Positions 58,301 to 63,513 of a stretch of 64,000 nucleotides of DNA are shown here, in pieces. This DNA comes from Scortum barcoo. Lineage: Eukaryota; Chordata; Actinopteri; Centrarchiformes; Terapontidae. The notes beneath the pieces were generated by a model that ran no database searches, had not been told where the DNA came from, and saw only the letters and a list, made by a program, of their open reading frames with translations. Position 1 is the first letter of the stretch. Every line of letters begins with the position of its first letter. The DNA is taken from assembly GCA_023238725.1 (NCBI GenBank), contig CM041539.1:24950104-25014103 (forward strand). Reading direction: 5' to 3'. A program made the translations under genes and the position numbers.

Positions 58301-60228
58301 ACTGGTATCAAAGGACATAATATCTGCACAGCATGCAACACCCTCTCTCTCTATAAGGAAAAACTCCAAAAAATCCATTAATGGGGAAACAAAGAAGAAC
58401 CTCAGGAAGAGCAACAAAGAAGGGATTCCTTGTCCAGGACAAACATGCAATAGATATGGTGTGTAAACCAATGTTAATTAAATGGATATTCAGGATAATT
58501 TTGCTTAACAAATTTTACTTAAAGTATCAAAAGTAAAAGTAGGCTACTCGTTATGCAGAAAAATTGTGTTTTATTATTATATATGATGTTTTTGGATTAA
58601 TATTAATATTAATTAATGTACTGTTTGTACTGCTTCCCTCTGGAAAAGCGGTACAGAAACATAAAGACCAAAACTACCAGACTGAAAACAGCTTTTCAAT
58701 GTTTGAACTCATTCAAAACTGAATGTACAATGAAAATACAATAAAACAATGGGATTTTGGTGGAATATAAATCTATTACATGTACACATGGGCTACATCT
58801 GCGATTGACATGATACCACTGTATATGTACAATTTAGTGTACTGGACAGTGAGGCTGATTCTGAAATTTAATTTGAAGGTGTTGTTGAGGGTGGTCCATT
58901 GGCTCTTCCCGGACTTTGCCTTCATGTGGTTGGTGGAGGAGGCTAAGAAGAACATGCCGCTGGAGCTAGACTTCCTTAATGAGGGACACAATGCTGAGAG
59001 GGTAGCCAAGATGCTGGCCCACTTCCCTTTCCTCAAGGTACACACAAGTACATAAATTAAGAAGTGACTTTTTTTTACGAGACTTCCTTCTAAAAGCCTA
59101 TTTTTTACCCTATTGCACACATACTAGTAATCATCTGGTAATAATCTGAGACAGTGTGTATTTAAAATTGCACAGAAGACAGTTAATAGAGATCAGACTT
59201 TTCTACTGTTTATGGCAGCTTCCTGTGTGTTGCCTTGTGGATTTTCCAAAATTGTAACAGAGCAGGTTTAGCAGAATGCCACAAATCATATTTAAACTCT
59301 AGACAGACTTGGACTCCAAGTAAATTAGCATTTAATTTTTTTCAAAAACCTTGTACAGATGCTAAGCAAAATTAATAATTAAAGTATACTGTGTGTATAT
59401 CAGTTTTTTTCATATCTACCCATAAGAGACACCTTATAGATGATCTCAACTATCAGCCTTGTAGATCAATCATTTAGCTCACTTATGATGCAGGTTTTCA
59501 GGTGGTCCACCATGGGGACAGGAAATCAGTAAAATATTTTAGACTGCATGATTCTTGCTGATGATTTGTTTGTTGATATTATCCTCAAATAGTTGTTAAA
59601 TGATGATAAGGTATTTAATTAAAGCAGATGTTTAAAGTTATTTGTGGGGACCAAATTACAATCCATTTTTTATGTACAGACATAAATTATCACATCATTA
59701 GCAACCATCAATCACATTTAGCCCTAATTTTTTGGATGACTGATAATAAGTCAGTAAGTTAACAAGGAAGCCAAGTTGAACTGGTTTTCTTAAATTGATG
59801 GTTACAAGATAGTTTATGTGTTTCTTTAATTTCTACATTTTCATTCTTTAAAATTGTTTGTAATCTACTGAGGTATCTGGTATCAAATCTACAAATCTAA
59901 TTTAAATCCTTCTAAATCCCTTATAATCAATTTAAAGTCCCAGTACACTCAAAATGAACATTTTTCAACATGTATTGCATATTTGCTATATAGTGGAAAA
60001 AAGTTGTTGACCCAACACACCGTCAGCCGAAAATGTAATGTGCAAAAATGTATGGAAAAATGCAACATTTTGTTTCCTTCCACCCCTCCCTACCTCTCCC
60101 TCTTTTTACAGATTCCAATGATCCACTGGAATCTGTCCACAAAGAGGATCCTGACCATGGAGTTTGCTGAGGGAGGGCAGGTCAATGACAGGGACTACAT
60201 GAAGAAACAGGGCATCAACGTCAATGAG
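13954..60228 (+). CDS. adck1: ADCK1, aarF-domain (UbiB-type) kinase, coding exons 1-6
   Basis: ADCK1 belongs to the UbiB/ADCK atypical kinase family; it is a mitochondrial protein linked to mitochondrial structure and fusion. Exons 13954-14082, 22895-22978, 44188-44391, 57966-58124, 58879-59037 and 60112-60228 are all phase 0 and join into 284 open codons, about half of the usual 520 or so. Residues 1-27 form a basic and hydrophobic mitochondrial-type leader. The UbiB KxGQ motif is KVGQ at 93-96 (exon 3), the A-loop region is GAASLAQVHKA and the invariant nucleotide-binding Lys is in TVAVKVQHP near 174 (exon 4), ELDFLNEGHNAE is in exon 5, and MEFAEGGQVNDRDYM in exon 6. The HCDPHPGN catalytic loop and the metal-binding Asp lie beyond the window. 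Introns are phase 0 and repeat-filled. Confidence 0.95.
14270..16330 (+). mobile_element. Rex1/L2-type LINE (family A), degenerate long copy
   Basis: Plus-strand non-LTR retrotransposon without its 3' tail. Visible in order: a 5' segment from 14278; the end of the endonuclease (FVNCTTRGNKTLDLLYTN, near 14815-14890); reverse transcriptase fingers and palm from 15154 (MLNQGKAAGQDGISLQVL, LNDYRPIAATSHIMKVMERL, LQFAYQPHVGVDDALLYL); a frame change before the FSSAFSTIQP segment; TYTADFKYCTDF; and from 15832 WCGENHLQLNVEKTKEMVV, LYKYLGIQLEW and SRLYFLRRLRSF. Similarity ends near 16330. The FADD catalytic box is damaged. The assignment between Rex1 and L2 is tentative. Confidence 0.85.
15154..16278 (+). 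pseudogene. Reverse transcriptase remnant of LINE family A
   Basis: Three overlapping frames (15154-15666, 15467-15832, 15832-16278) together make up a reverse transcriptase domain with at least two frameshifts. It is dead by these breaks; its best-preserved part is the thumb region after 15832. Confidence 0.8.
16331..17069. other. ADCK1 intron 1, no feature seen
   Basis: AT-rich sequence with no recognised repeat or coding motif until a strong pyrimidine tract at 17035-17065. Confidence 0.4.
17070..17120 (+). other. Exon-like segment with strong splice sites in ADCK1 intron 1
   Basis: 51 bp flanked by a long C/T tract with CCCCACAG and by a GTAAGAAA donor. The length is a multiple of three, and the phase-0 frame is open (RRLLCMQRPGVQHGDTQ), matching the phase-0 junction of ADCK1 exons 1 and 2. 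It could be a cassette exon; no known ADCK1 form has it to my knowledge. It could also be unused pseudo-exon or LINE-derived DNA. Confidence 0.3.
17474..17530 (+). repeat. Isolated short copy of LINE family A
   Basis: GGTTCACTGGGCCACACACT and the following CTCACTGCTGAGGACATCA match 15012-15060 of the LINE at 14270 with only a couple of differences. No other LINE sequence was recognised beside it. Confidence 0.7.
18005..18470 (+). mobile_element. Rex3 (RTE-clade) LINE, 3' fragment
   Basis: Carries CCTGCCTCAAGTGGAGGAG, shared with the longer Rex3 at 31400-31440, then KAKLSIYQSIYVPTLTYGHELW, MSFLRRMARLSLRDGVRSS and a degenerate LPHIES end. These are the C-terminal motifs of fish Rex3 ORF2. It is 5' truncated and frame-broken. 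Confidence 0.85.
18471..19117. other. ADCK1 intron 1, no feature seen
   Basis: A 94-residue frame (18561-18845) has no recognisable motif. Nothing else was seen. Confidence 0.4.
19118..20706 (-). mobile_element. Tc1-like transposon with intact transposase frame
   Basis: Both ends carry CACTGCTCAAAAAA followed by AAAGGGAACACT, in inverted orientation, and both are flanked by TA (19116-19117, 20707-20708). Length 1589 bp, typical of Tc1. It contains one uninterrupted transposase gene on the minus strand. From memory this family is abundant and very similar across many fishes. Confidence 0.95.
19379..20407 (-). CDS. Tc1-like DD34E transposase, apparently intact
   Basis: 342 residues from the ATG at 20407; the frame is open up to 20458, but homologues known to me begin MRRSLQPTQ, which fits this Met. 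The protein would cut and paste its own element at TA sites. N-terminal helix-turn-helix: TQVAQVVQLIQDGTSMRAVA and a following VSVVSRAWRRYQETG; a basic GRPR-like hook is replaced by RRRGGGHRR. Catalytic core: FTDESRF (Asp 1), SVMVWGGIS, LLMQDNARPH (Asp 2) and LNPIEHIWD (Glu), with 34 residues between Asp 2 and Glu. No stop or frameshift interrupts it. Whether it is transcribed or active cannot be told. Confidence 0.93.
   Translation of the reverse strand: MRRSLQPTQVAQVVQLIQDGTSMRAVARRFAVSVSVVSRAWRRYQETGQYIRRRGGGHRRATTQQQDRYLRLCARRNRRSTARALQNDLQQATNVHVSAQTVRNRLHEGGMRARRPQVGVVLTAQHRAGRLAFAREHQDWQIRHWRPVLFTDESRFTLSTCDRRDRVWRRRGERSAACNILQHDRFGSGSVMVWGGISLGGRTALHVLARGSLTAIRYRDEILRPLVRPYAGAVGPGFLLMQDNARPHVAGVCQQFLQDEGIDAMDWPARSPDLNPIEHIWDVIMSRSIHQRHVAPQTVQELADALVQVWEEIPQETIRHLIRSMPRRCREVIQARGGHTHY
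20709..22329. other. ADCK1 intron 1, apart from the hairpin no feature seen
   Basis: Frames at 21512-21763 and 22007-22261 on the minus strand lack motifs. No repeat family was recognised. Confidence 0.4.
21091..21169. repeat. Hairpin with 30-bp arms
   Basis: Arms 21091-21120 and 21140-21169 are inverted copies with a single mismatch, separated by 19 nt. The flanking sequence is ordinary AT-rich intron. It could be a very short palindromic MITE or a hairpin RNA source. Confidence 0.85.
22330..22480 (+). mobile_element. LINE 3' tail remnant
   Basis: The sequence CTTTGTGCTCCCAGCTTCAA, then AAGTGCCGTAAAAATAAAAT, resembles the common teleost LINE 3' end (AAAGTGCTATAAATAAA type). No coding part is present. 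Confidence 0.45.
22895..22978 (+). CDS. adck1: ADCK1 coding exon 2
   Basis: 84 nt, phase 0, acceptor TCTGCAG, donor AAG|GTAGAT. It encodes AAISYDYLTAFKHVEYG and ends in LKSK, matching the family's ISYDYL segment. Confidence 0.95.
22979..23939. other. ADCK1 intron 2, start
   Basis: No feature recognised in this 960-bp stretch. Confidence 0.4.
23957..24207. repeat. 24-bp minisatellite with an open 8-residue period
   Basis: Units begin at 24102, 24126, 24150, 24174 and 24198 (GGCACTGGGAAGCACAGTCT type), with a related unit at 23957. Because 24 is a multiple of three, the minus strand reads an 8-residue repeat (TELPSTAE, TELPSIPE, AVLPGAPE). The frame 24269-23940 may be a remnant of a repeat-containing protein of a mobile element, but no domain supports this. 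Confidence 0.75.
24290..24530. repeat. GCTGG/GAGGCT-rich minisatellite
   Basis: Irregular tandem copies of GGCTGGCTGG, GAGGCTGAGG and TTGGGCTGGTGGCCGGCTGG, the last present twice (24339, 24481). The plus strand is strongly G-rich. Confidence 0.75.
24700..25420. repeat. Purine-rich interspersed repeat
   Basis: After TTCTGTCAGGTTTGATGCAA the plus strand is almost entirely A/G-rich (GGCAGGCAGG, AACAGGACAGAAAC, GGAAACCAGGAAC) for 650 bp. It contains a CTCTTTATTTCTTACAG block. The pattern is common in teleost genomes as part of an unclassified element. Long minus-strand frames here (24793-25242) arise from this composition. Confidence 0.55.
25479..25509. repeat. (CA)n microsatellite
   Basis: About 15 CA units following a short TA run. 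Confidence 0.9.
25511..27504. other. ADCK1 intron 2, repeat-poor stretch
   Basis: No gene or repeat recognised. The part 26780-27060 is less AT-rich, contains GCCATTAACAGCCAATTAG and looks like possible conserved non-coding DNA. Confidence 0.35.
27505..27780 (-). mobile_element. LINE 3' UTR remnant, antisense
   Basis: AAGAATTTATTGTCATGTGC followed by CTGGCAATGAAATTCTT is shared with 45620-45680, where it ends a LINE reverse transcriptase. Only the 3' UTR is left here. Confidence 0.65.
27781..28639. other. ADCK1 intron 2 sequence before Rex3
   Basis: No gene. The 28555-28630 part has repeated CTTAAAAAATTT/TTAAGT motifs, perhaps the end of an AT-rich DNA transposon truncated by the Rex3 insertion. 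Confidence 0.35.
28640..31590 (+). mobile_element. Rex3 (RTE-clade) non-LTR retrotransposon, long copy lacking its 3' end
   Basis: GC-rich block in AT-rich intron. The order is a 5' region with a CCGCCACC start, an endonuclease and a reverse transcriptase. Two sites agree with the Rex3 PCR primers as I recall them: TGGCAAACTGGGGTGGTGGT near 30682 and CAGGGCTGCCCTTTGTCACC near 31126. Similarity ends near 31585, so the last part of ORF2 (still present in the fragment at 18005) is missing. Confidence 0.92.
29061..31459 (+). pseudogene. Rex3 ORF2 (AP endonuclease plus reverse transcriptase), broken
   Basis: The endonuclease reads from about 29085 (TLAIGTWNVTSL) to 29720, with VVCAYGPNSS, VLLGDFNAHVGN and CTWHQ motifs. 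A frame change near 29730 leads to DHHLVVSWI. The RT follows in 30623-31459 with QEEQCGFRPGRGTVDQLYTL, a further frame change, LRQGCPLSPVLFIIFMDRIS and the catalytic LLFADDVVLLASSS, then GMRISTSKSEAMVLDRKRV. At least three frameshifts make it non-functional. Confidence 0.88.
31591..32085. other. ADCK1 intron 2, no feature seen
   Basis: Contains several CACAGTGCA-like repeats near 31930-31970 but no recognised element. Confidence 0.35.
32090..33420 (+). mobile_element. Highly degenerate L2-type LINE fragment
   Basis: Plus-strand pieces: RLKEAKYTFSKEVREAY (endonuclease-RT linker) at 32170-32225, a PPKKNKDHKT segment near 32645, and ISSFTKKAQQKMIFLRQPKK at 33145-33205, equivalent to the KKAQQRLFFLRKLK motif in the LINE at 61500. 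Many stops. Confidence 0.6.
33421..38939. other. ADCK1 intron 2, 5.5-kb repeat-poor stretch
   Basis: No gene, no open frame with family features and almost no recognisable repeat. Sub-regions 34980-35280 and 38150-38400 are less AT-rich and contain homeodomain-like TAAT and CTAATC motifs; they are candidate conserved non-coding elements, which only an alignment could confirm. Confidence 0.4.
38940..39300 (-). repeat. Interspersed repeat, possibly LINE-derived
   Basis: The minus strand reads VKNLGVLFDSEPSF and FLSHLDYCNAPFTCL, similar to the NLGVxFD and SRLDYCNALLTG motifs of L2-like reverse transcriptases. The plus-strand form (ACAATAGTCCAGATG, CCAGGTTCTTCACA) recalls a frequent teleost repeat. 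The rest to 39660 is featureless. Confidence 0.5.
39660..40660 (-). mobile_element. 3' end and UTR of an L2-type LINE, antisense
   Basis: The minus strand carries GAGGTTTC-like, GAGGGTCTAAGGACAGAGG and GATTGTAAAGCCCTCCGAGG, ending with TTTGATTTTGATTTGATTTT. From memory this is the usual 3' UTR of a common teleost LINE. A shorter relative is at 58255-58510. A 9-bp tandem repeat lies inside. Confidence 0.65.
40221..40292. repeat. 9-bp minisatellite, eight units
   Basis: Units of the type CCACTTTAA, each varying at one or two positions, within the LINE UTR. Confidence 0.85.
41085..41270. repeat. Truncated Harbinger-like MITE relative
   Basis: TGGCGCTTTTCCATTACA at 41098, CGGCTCAACTC repeats, and TAGAGTACCACCTCAGCGTG followed by GTCGCCGTAGCAACG resemble the ends and interior of the MITEs at 41481 and 53745, in shortened form. 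Confidence 0.55.
41290..42720. mobile_element. R2/NeSL-like LINE fragment with 5' inversion, split by a MITE
   Basis: On the minus strand, 42405-42047 encodes reverse transcriptase (FFRNSMGLWKTILEANSK, CGIYQVDALSPLLFCI, NERDIDSLIHITRIY, GLDTCGW). It continues beyond the MITE at 41480-41310 (VNGNHKEAERKSATAKY). On the plus strand, 42409-42705 encodes the C-terminal part of the same protein type (EALMMAA, VYHTRQDS, IIAGCKIQA, VVENDRPKILWDFQIQTDKL, AKILLRTLKLPGLW then stop). So the 5' part is inverted relative to the 3' part. The clade is inferred from these motifs. All parts are broken. Confidence 0.7.
41481..42046. mobile_element. Harbinger-like MITE, copy 1
   Basis: Ends TGGCCCTTTTCCAC / GTGGAAAAGGGCCA in inverted orientation, followed by AGTACCTACTCGG. 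The interior keeps GATGGCTGCACAGAAATCAA and a damaged version of the Myb/SANT-like start better seen in copy 2. It lies inside the R2-like reverse transcriptase remnant; ATT occurs on both sides. Confidence 0.8.
42721..44187. other. ADCK1 intron 2 before exon 3, with a (GT)n tract
   Basis: No gene. A (GT)n microsatellite lies at 43318-43353. The flanking part 43200-43450 is less AT-rich and could be conserved non-coding DNA. Confidence 0.4.
44188..44391 (+). CDS. adck1: ADCK1 coding exon 3 (KxGQ motif)
   Basis: 204 nt, phase 0, acceptor CTGTAG, donor GAG|GTAAGT. It encodes CCANRGTFIKVGQHLGAL and DYLLPEEYTSTLKVLHS, nearly identical to the vertebrate protein, and carries the UbiB-specific KxGQ motif that is thought to occlude the active site. 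Confidence 0.97.
44392..45599. other. ADCK1 intron 3, start
   Basis: No gene. At 45014-45049 a short copy of the 3' coding end of the R2-like LINE (AAGGAATGGCTAAGATACTG) is repeated from 42662. Two pyrimidine-rich stretches flank 45350-45550. Confidence 0.45.
45600..46160 (-). mobile_element. LINE 3' end (L2/CR1-like), antisense
   Basis: The minus strand from 46137 reads FYRCTIERILTGCITAWY, then PSMEDIYI-like and SRLRDSFYPQAIRLLN-like segments in other frames, the C-terminal end of a LINE ORF2. The 3' UTR down to 45620 shares sequence with 27505-27780. Confidence 0.75.
46161..47294. other. ADCK1 intron 3, with a (TA)n tract
   Basis: (TA)n at 46319-46358. Otherwise no gene and no recognised element. 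Confidence 0.4.
47506..48130 (+). pseudogene. L1 ORF1 remnant
   Basis: From 47506: DEAEERVTALESATDTSKQH and a following QEKIQQLQDGIKDLDNRGRR, a coiled coil with the N-R-x-R-R-N boundary of L1 ORF1p, then in another frame VKILGIPELKEGND, the start of the RRM-like part. Further pieces reach about 48120 (FCCPEEALDFVKRRI-like). Frame changes break it. Confidence 0.75.
48545..51740 (+). pseudogene. L1 ORF2 remnant (endonuclease, RT, C-terminal)
   Basis: Endonuclease piece 48545-48800 with IQIILGGDFNQILD. RT start at 49169-49590 with SPGLDGLPADFY. RT palm at 49894-50440 with LDSAKAFDCIEWTYL, RQGCPLSLGLFVLALEPL, the catalytic LLYADDMLVLL and GIKYLGIQITPD. The C-terminal part 50473-51740 includes GRWTKFHLSLWGKIHSIKM, FLWGNSHQRLG, a Cys-containing SCWRCDGSGASILHILWTCP (zinc-knuckle-like) and later fragments. 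Several stops and frameshifts occur; the YADD box itself is intact. Confidence 0.88.
52043..53744. other. ADCK1 intron 3, repeat-poor stretch
   Basis: No gene. The part 52810-53110 (CATTATTCATCATCTAATGA, TTAGCATAATGAATAA) is rich in homeodomain-type cores and looks like a candidate conserved non-coding element. Confidence 0.4.
53745..54291. mobile_element. Harbinger-like MITE, copy 2, with Myb/SANT-like remnant
   Basis: Inverted ends TGGCCCTTTTCCACTAGTAC and their inverse, flanked by TTA on both sides, a Harbinger-type target duplication. On the plus strand an ATG at 54026 starts MAAQKSTP; one base out of frame, 54051-54104 reads WSNDEVQTFLCLVASIAP, the start of a Myb/SANT-like domain as found in the second gene of Harbinger elements. 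This suggests that the MITE is a deletion product of an autonomous element. Confidence 0.8.
54292..54844. other. ADCK1 intron 3; possible LINE end
   Basis: Near 54590-54650, LSSKFRLLLKTYILKH resembles the LKSRLKTHLF end of L2-type LINEs; it is too short for a firm call. Nothing else was seen. Confidence 0.35.
54845..56240 (-). mobile_element. L2/Rex1-type LINE (family B), antisense, copy 1
   Basis: Minus-strand RT from 56204 with SIIVPVPKKSAVTCLNDYRP, MKCFERIVLKHIKDIMP, YQFAYRENRSTEDAVSIALH and FVDFSSAFNTVIP. The palm is then lost at a junction near 55765 (NTVIPDKLILKL... to LFTSDCSA-like) before NLVLNTSKTKEV and the C-terminal NFYRATIESILCLSATVWYG. The 3' end AAGATTCTTGATTCTTG lies at 54845-54865. 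Shares its 3' half with 60903-61870. Confidence 0.85.
56241..56737. other. ADCK1 intron 3, no feature seen
   Basis: No gene or repeat recognised. Confidence 0.4.
56738..57390. mobile_element. TIR-bearing MITE with internal hairpin
   Basis: The left end TATGGAGCCCCTGAAGGGAC and the right end, inverted TATGGAGCCCCTAGGGACAT, continue into CATGT and a poly(A)-GTG block, giving inverted repeats of about 45 bp. No transposase. Inside, 57250-57264 and 57276-57290 form a perfect 15-bp hairpin (CTTGTGAGCATG core), and a related CTCGTGCTCACGAG palindrome lies at 57318-57331. Superfamily undetermined. Confidence 0.8.
57391..57965. other. End of ADCK1 intron 3
   Basis: A frame at 57560-57991 runs into exon 4 in another frame and is incidental. 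The last 100 bp are pyrimidine-rich, as expected before the acceptor. Confidence 0.45.
57966..58124 (+). CDS. adck1: ADCK1 coding exon 4 (nucleotide-binding Lys)
   Basis: 159 nt, phase 0, acceptor CTGCAG, donor GAG|GTAAGT. It encodes GAASLAQVHKAVLHDGR and TVAVKVQHPKV, the N-lobe glycine-loop replacement and the invariant Lys. Confidence 0.97.
58255..58510 (-). mobile_element. L2-type LINE 3' UTR remnant
   Basis: GGAAAAACTCCAAAAAATCC, AGAAGAACCTCAGGAAGAGC and ACATGCAATAGATAT follow the pattern of 39780-39890. Sits in ADCK1 intron 4, 130 bp after exon 4. Confidence 0.65.
58625..58695 (+). mobile_element. LINE family B fragment, sense orientation
   Basis: GCTTCCCTCTGGAAAAGCGG and AACATAAAGACCAAAACTACCAG match the reverse complement of 55085-55150 closely. 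No other LINE part is recognised beside it. Confidence 0.65.
58879..59037 (+). CDS. adck1: ADCK1 coding exon 5
   Basis: 159 nt, phase 0, acceptor TTGAAG, donor AAG|GTACAC. It encodes WLFPDFAFMWLVEEAKKN and ELDFLNEGHNAE. The acceptor has a weak pyrimidine tract (GAAATTTAATTTGAAG). Confidence 0.94.
59038..60111. other. ADCK1 intron 5, no feature seen
   Basis: 1074 bp, AT-rich; no coding or repeat signal recognised. Confidence 0.45.
60112..60228 (+). CDS. adck1: ADCK1 coding exon 6
   Basis: 117 nt, phase 0, acceptor TTTTTACAG, donor GAG|GTACTC. It encodes IPMIHWNLSTKRIL, MEFAEGGQVNDRDYM and GINVNE, the hinge and start of the C-lobe. The next exon should encode the catalytic loop and was not found up to 64000. 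Confidence 0.96.
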
Positions 60229-60902
60229 GTACTCTGCCTGTTCTCTGCAGTGCTGTGTGTCGGTTGCAGGAGCCAGTAGTTTATTGTAATTGTATTTATT
60301 GTAAATCCACAAACACATAAAACAGATCTGAGTATTAAGCAGTGATGATGAGTGTTATAAAACAGCTGATGAGATAAAGGACATGATAAAAGGCACACAA
60401 AAAGCGAGCGACAGGATGGATAGAATTATTAAGTGGCAGTGATGCATGCTGGACACTGTCTGTGTGTATAATCACAAGATGGATGAGGGCAATAGGGCAA
60501 TCCAAATAGACTTTCCTCTGAACTCGGCCTCTTGACATGATCAGAATTGTACAATCCCTGACTCAGATTTCTTTTCATTCTCCCCCATGTCGTTAGAATT
60601 TAAGATATTTCTGCATGAACTGGATGGATATTGTTCATAAACTCAGTGTTACTAGTAACATTTCCAATGTTTCAGGACAGAAAAATGTAAGAGGAGACCT
60701 CCATTGTACTTTAGATTCAACTAAAGATCATTCAGCACAGGAAGATAATTACTGTACTAACATAAGAAAAACAAAAGGTCATATTTCTAAAGTTGTAGGT
60801 GTGGTTCCACTCCAAGGTCAACAGCACCTCATGCATGCCTGAAGAATGCACTGTTGCTTGCTTTTCATTCTGGTCAGTTGTGCTAATATGTGGAGCAGAT
60901 GA
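60229..60902. other. ADCK1 intron 6, start
   Basis: No ADCK1 exon and no recognised element; the frame at 60615-60842 lacks motifs. Confidence 0.4.
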
Positions 60903-62650
60903 CAAGAATCAAGAATCTTTATTTGTTCATTATGTTTTCACATAATGAAATTTAAGATTGGTGACTCCCAGCTGTAAACATAAGTATATGTGGATATATG
61001 TAATATGTCCATAGTCATAAATATCTATATAGTATAAAGTTAAAGTTGTAGCAGCAATGTGCAATGGGGGGTTGGTCAGATGATAAAGTGTAGTCAGTGC
61101 ATAGCTCAAGTTCTCTTTTGTTCATTATGTGCCTGCCTGTGTGTGTGTGTGTGTGCAGGGGGGGAAATGGATTGAACAGCTCTTGGGAAAAAGCTGTTTT
61201 TCAGACTGGTAGTTTTGGTCTTTATGTTATGCAAACAGTGAATTGCCCGGGTGGGTAGAGTCGGTGGCAATACATCGGGCCTTCCTCTGGATCCGCCAGC
61301 AGTGTATATTGAGTCCAGGTCTGGAAGAGGACTTCCCACAATCCCCTGTGCTGTTTTCACCACCCGGGCTAAGTCCTTTCTTTCTTGTGCAGTGCAGCTG
61401 CCATACCACACTGCTGCACTGAGACAGGAGGATGCTCTCTATTGTAGCCCTGTAGAAGTTTGTCAGGAGCTGAGGGGAGAGTCCAGCACGTTTCAGCTTC
61501 CTGAGGAAGAAGAGTCTTTGTTGAGCCTTCTTTACCAGGTGAGCTGTGTTTATGGACCAGGTTAGGTCAGACGTGATGTGGATGTGGAACTTGATGTTGT
61601 TGACACACTTGACTGCTTCCCTGTGGATGAGGAGAGGAGTGTGCTCTGTCCTCCTGGACCTCCTGGACCTCCTGTAGTCCACTATGACCTCCTTGGTCTT
61701 GCTGGTGTTCAGAACAAGGTTAGTTGTTTGAAGCACCACTGAGTAAGGTGCTGGATCTCCTCTCTGTAGTGGGTGTCATCATTGTCCGATTTGATATGAG
61801 GCCCACTATGGTGGTGTCGTCTGCAAACTTTACGATGGTGTTTGTGGAGTGGATGGCAGAACAGTCACTGGTGAAGAGAGTGAAGAGGCCCTGGGCTGAA
61901 CATGCAGCCCTGTGGTGTGCCTCTGCTCAGGACCAGTGTAGAGGATGTGTTGTCCCCCATTCTCACCACCTGAGGCCTGTTCGGTGAGGAAGTCCCTGAT
62001 CCAGTGGCACAGAGATGAGGGCAGTCCCAGGTTTGTGGAGCTTCAGTATCAGCTTGTCCAGGATCATTGTGTTGAAGGCTGCAGCTGCAGGACTAGAGGC
62101 TAATGCTGTTCTTCCAGCCAGGGAAGGCGAACACTCTCTCTGTTGCCAGGTGTGTCAAAACAACCATAGAATGTGTTCAGGGTGTCGGGAAGAGTGGAAT
62201 CATGGCTAACCAGCTGATCACTGCTCTTAAAGTCCATACTTGTCCTGATGCCTCTCCACATACTATGTGTTTTGTTGTTTTCAAAATGCTCCTCAATGCG
62301 CCGTTTATACCTGCTTTTTGCCAAGCTTGAATGCCTTTTTTCAGTTCTTTTCGGGCAGTGCTGTAGGCCAGTTTGTCACCTGACCTGTAGGCAGCTTCAC
62401 GGGCTTTGAGAAGGGGCTTCACTGTGCTGTCCAGCCATGCCAGCTGTTTTTGATTTAGGAAAACCTTGACTTTAGGTAGGACAGAACCGATGACGTGTGT
62501 CCATCCAGGTCTGTGCCCTCCTTGAACACTGTGTGTTCAGTGCACTCAAAGCAGTCCTGTACAGTTCTGGTGGTTTGTCTTGTCCTGCAGATCAGAGGTT
62601 TATAGGCAGGGATCAGATTCACAGAGATATGGTCCGACATGCAACAGCCT
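60903..62650 (-). mobile_element. L2/Rex1-type LINE (family B), antisense, copy 2 with internal deletion
   Basis: Minus strand: SDHISVNLIPAYKPL (endonuclease end) from 62640, KAREAAYRSGDKLAYSTARK at 62405-62350, KSRYKRRIEEHFENNKTH near 62310, LVSHDSTLPDTLNTFYGCFD near 62200. Then a junction near 62080 to SAFNTMILDKLILKLHKPGT-like, LVLNTSKTKEVIVDYRRSRR, and KKAQQRLFFLRKLKRAGLSP with NFYRATIESILL at 61530-61430. The stretch between the linker and the FSSAFNT box is missing. The 3' end AAGATTCTTGATTCTTG is at 60904-60922. A GT microsatellite lies at 61136-61157. Confidence 0.85.
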
Positions 62651-62844
62651 TGTATGCTCCAGGGATTTTACAATAAACTTGATCCAAAGTATTATCGTCT
62701 CTCGTTGGGAAGTTAATGGAATGATCGAATTTGGGGAAAACTGCCTTTAACTCAACATAGTTAAAGAATTAAATAAATAAATAAATAAAAACAAGGAGGG
62801 GCAACTGTGTAAATAAAATGTATTACAACTGTAGCACTACCTAA
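62651..62844. other. Short intron stretch with (AAAT)n
   Basis: AAATAAATAAATAAATAAA at 62770-62790; otherwise no feature. Confidence 0.5.
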
Positions 62845-63513
62845 CACTAATATCTGATCCGTTCAGTGTTACGCAAATGACACTCAGATCTATCAGACAC
62901 TGGCTGGCTCAAAATTTCCTTCAGTTAAATGAGGAAAAGACAGCCATACACAGCTGTAACTGCCCAGAACTTCAGTTACCTTTCTACTTGCAATCAACCA
63001 CATGCTAAGAACCGAGGTATTATATTTGATGGCGATCTAAGTTCCACTAGGCAGGCAAATTCTGTTGTCAGGTTCAGCTTCTTTCAACTCAAAACCATCT
63101 CCAAAATTAGGCATTTCCAGAGTGATCCATGCACTAATATCATCCATGCTAGACTACTGTAACTTCCTCTACCTGCCATCTCTCAGGCTACAATTTCCCA
63201 TTTTCATCCTGAAATGAACGGGACATCATTGTATGGATAGAAAGATAAGAGTGATGTGGTCTGGTTTCTTGGGGTCTCAACCCTACATATATCTCAGAAC
63301 TTCTCACCCCTTACAGCACCACCAGACCCCTTAGATTTACCCACTATGGCATGTTGGCTATAACCCATAGAAATATAGGCCAGGGACATTTTATGAACCA
63401 GCTTTTTGGTTCTATAATATCCTGCCAGAGGCCATCAGACAGGCTGAGCCTTTTGATGCTTTTAAGATGCACCTTAAGACTCACTTTTATTCTCTGGCTT
63501 ATTATTGTGTTGG
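62845..63513 (+). mobile_element. L2-type LINE 3' coding fragment
   Basis: Plus-strand pieces in several frames: NRGIIFDGDLSSTRQ and FFQLKTISKIRHFQSDP near 63010-63130, a MLDYCNFLYLPSLR segment near 63150-63185, an LTAPPDPLDLPT region, and LKTHFYSLAYYC near 63470-63505. These are the C-terminal motifs of L2-type reverse transcriptases (NLGVIFD, LRNISKIR, SRLDYCN, LKTHLFSLA). Broken throughout. Confidence 0.7.
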
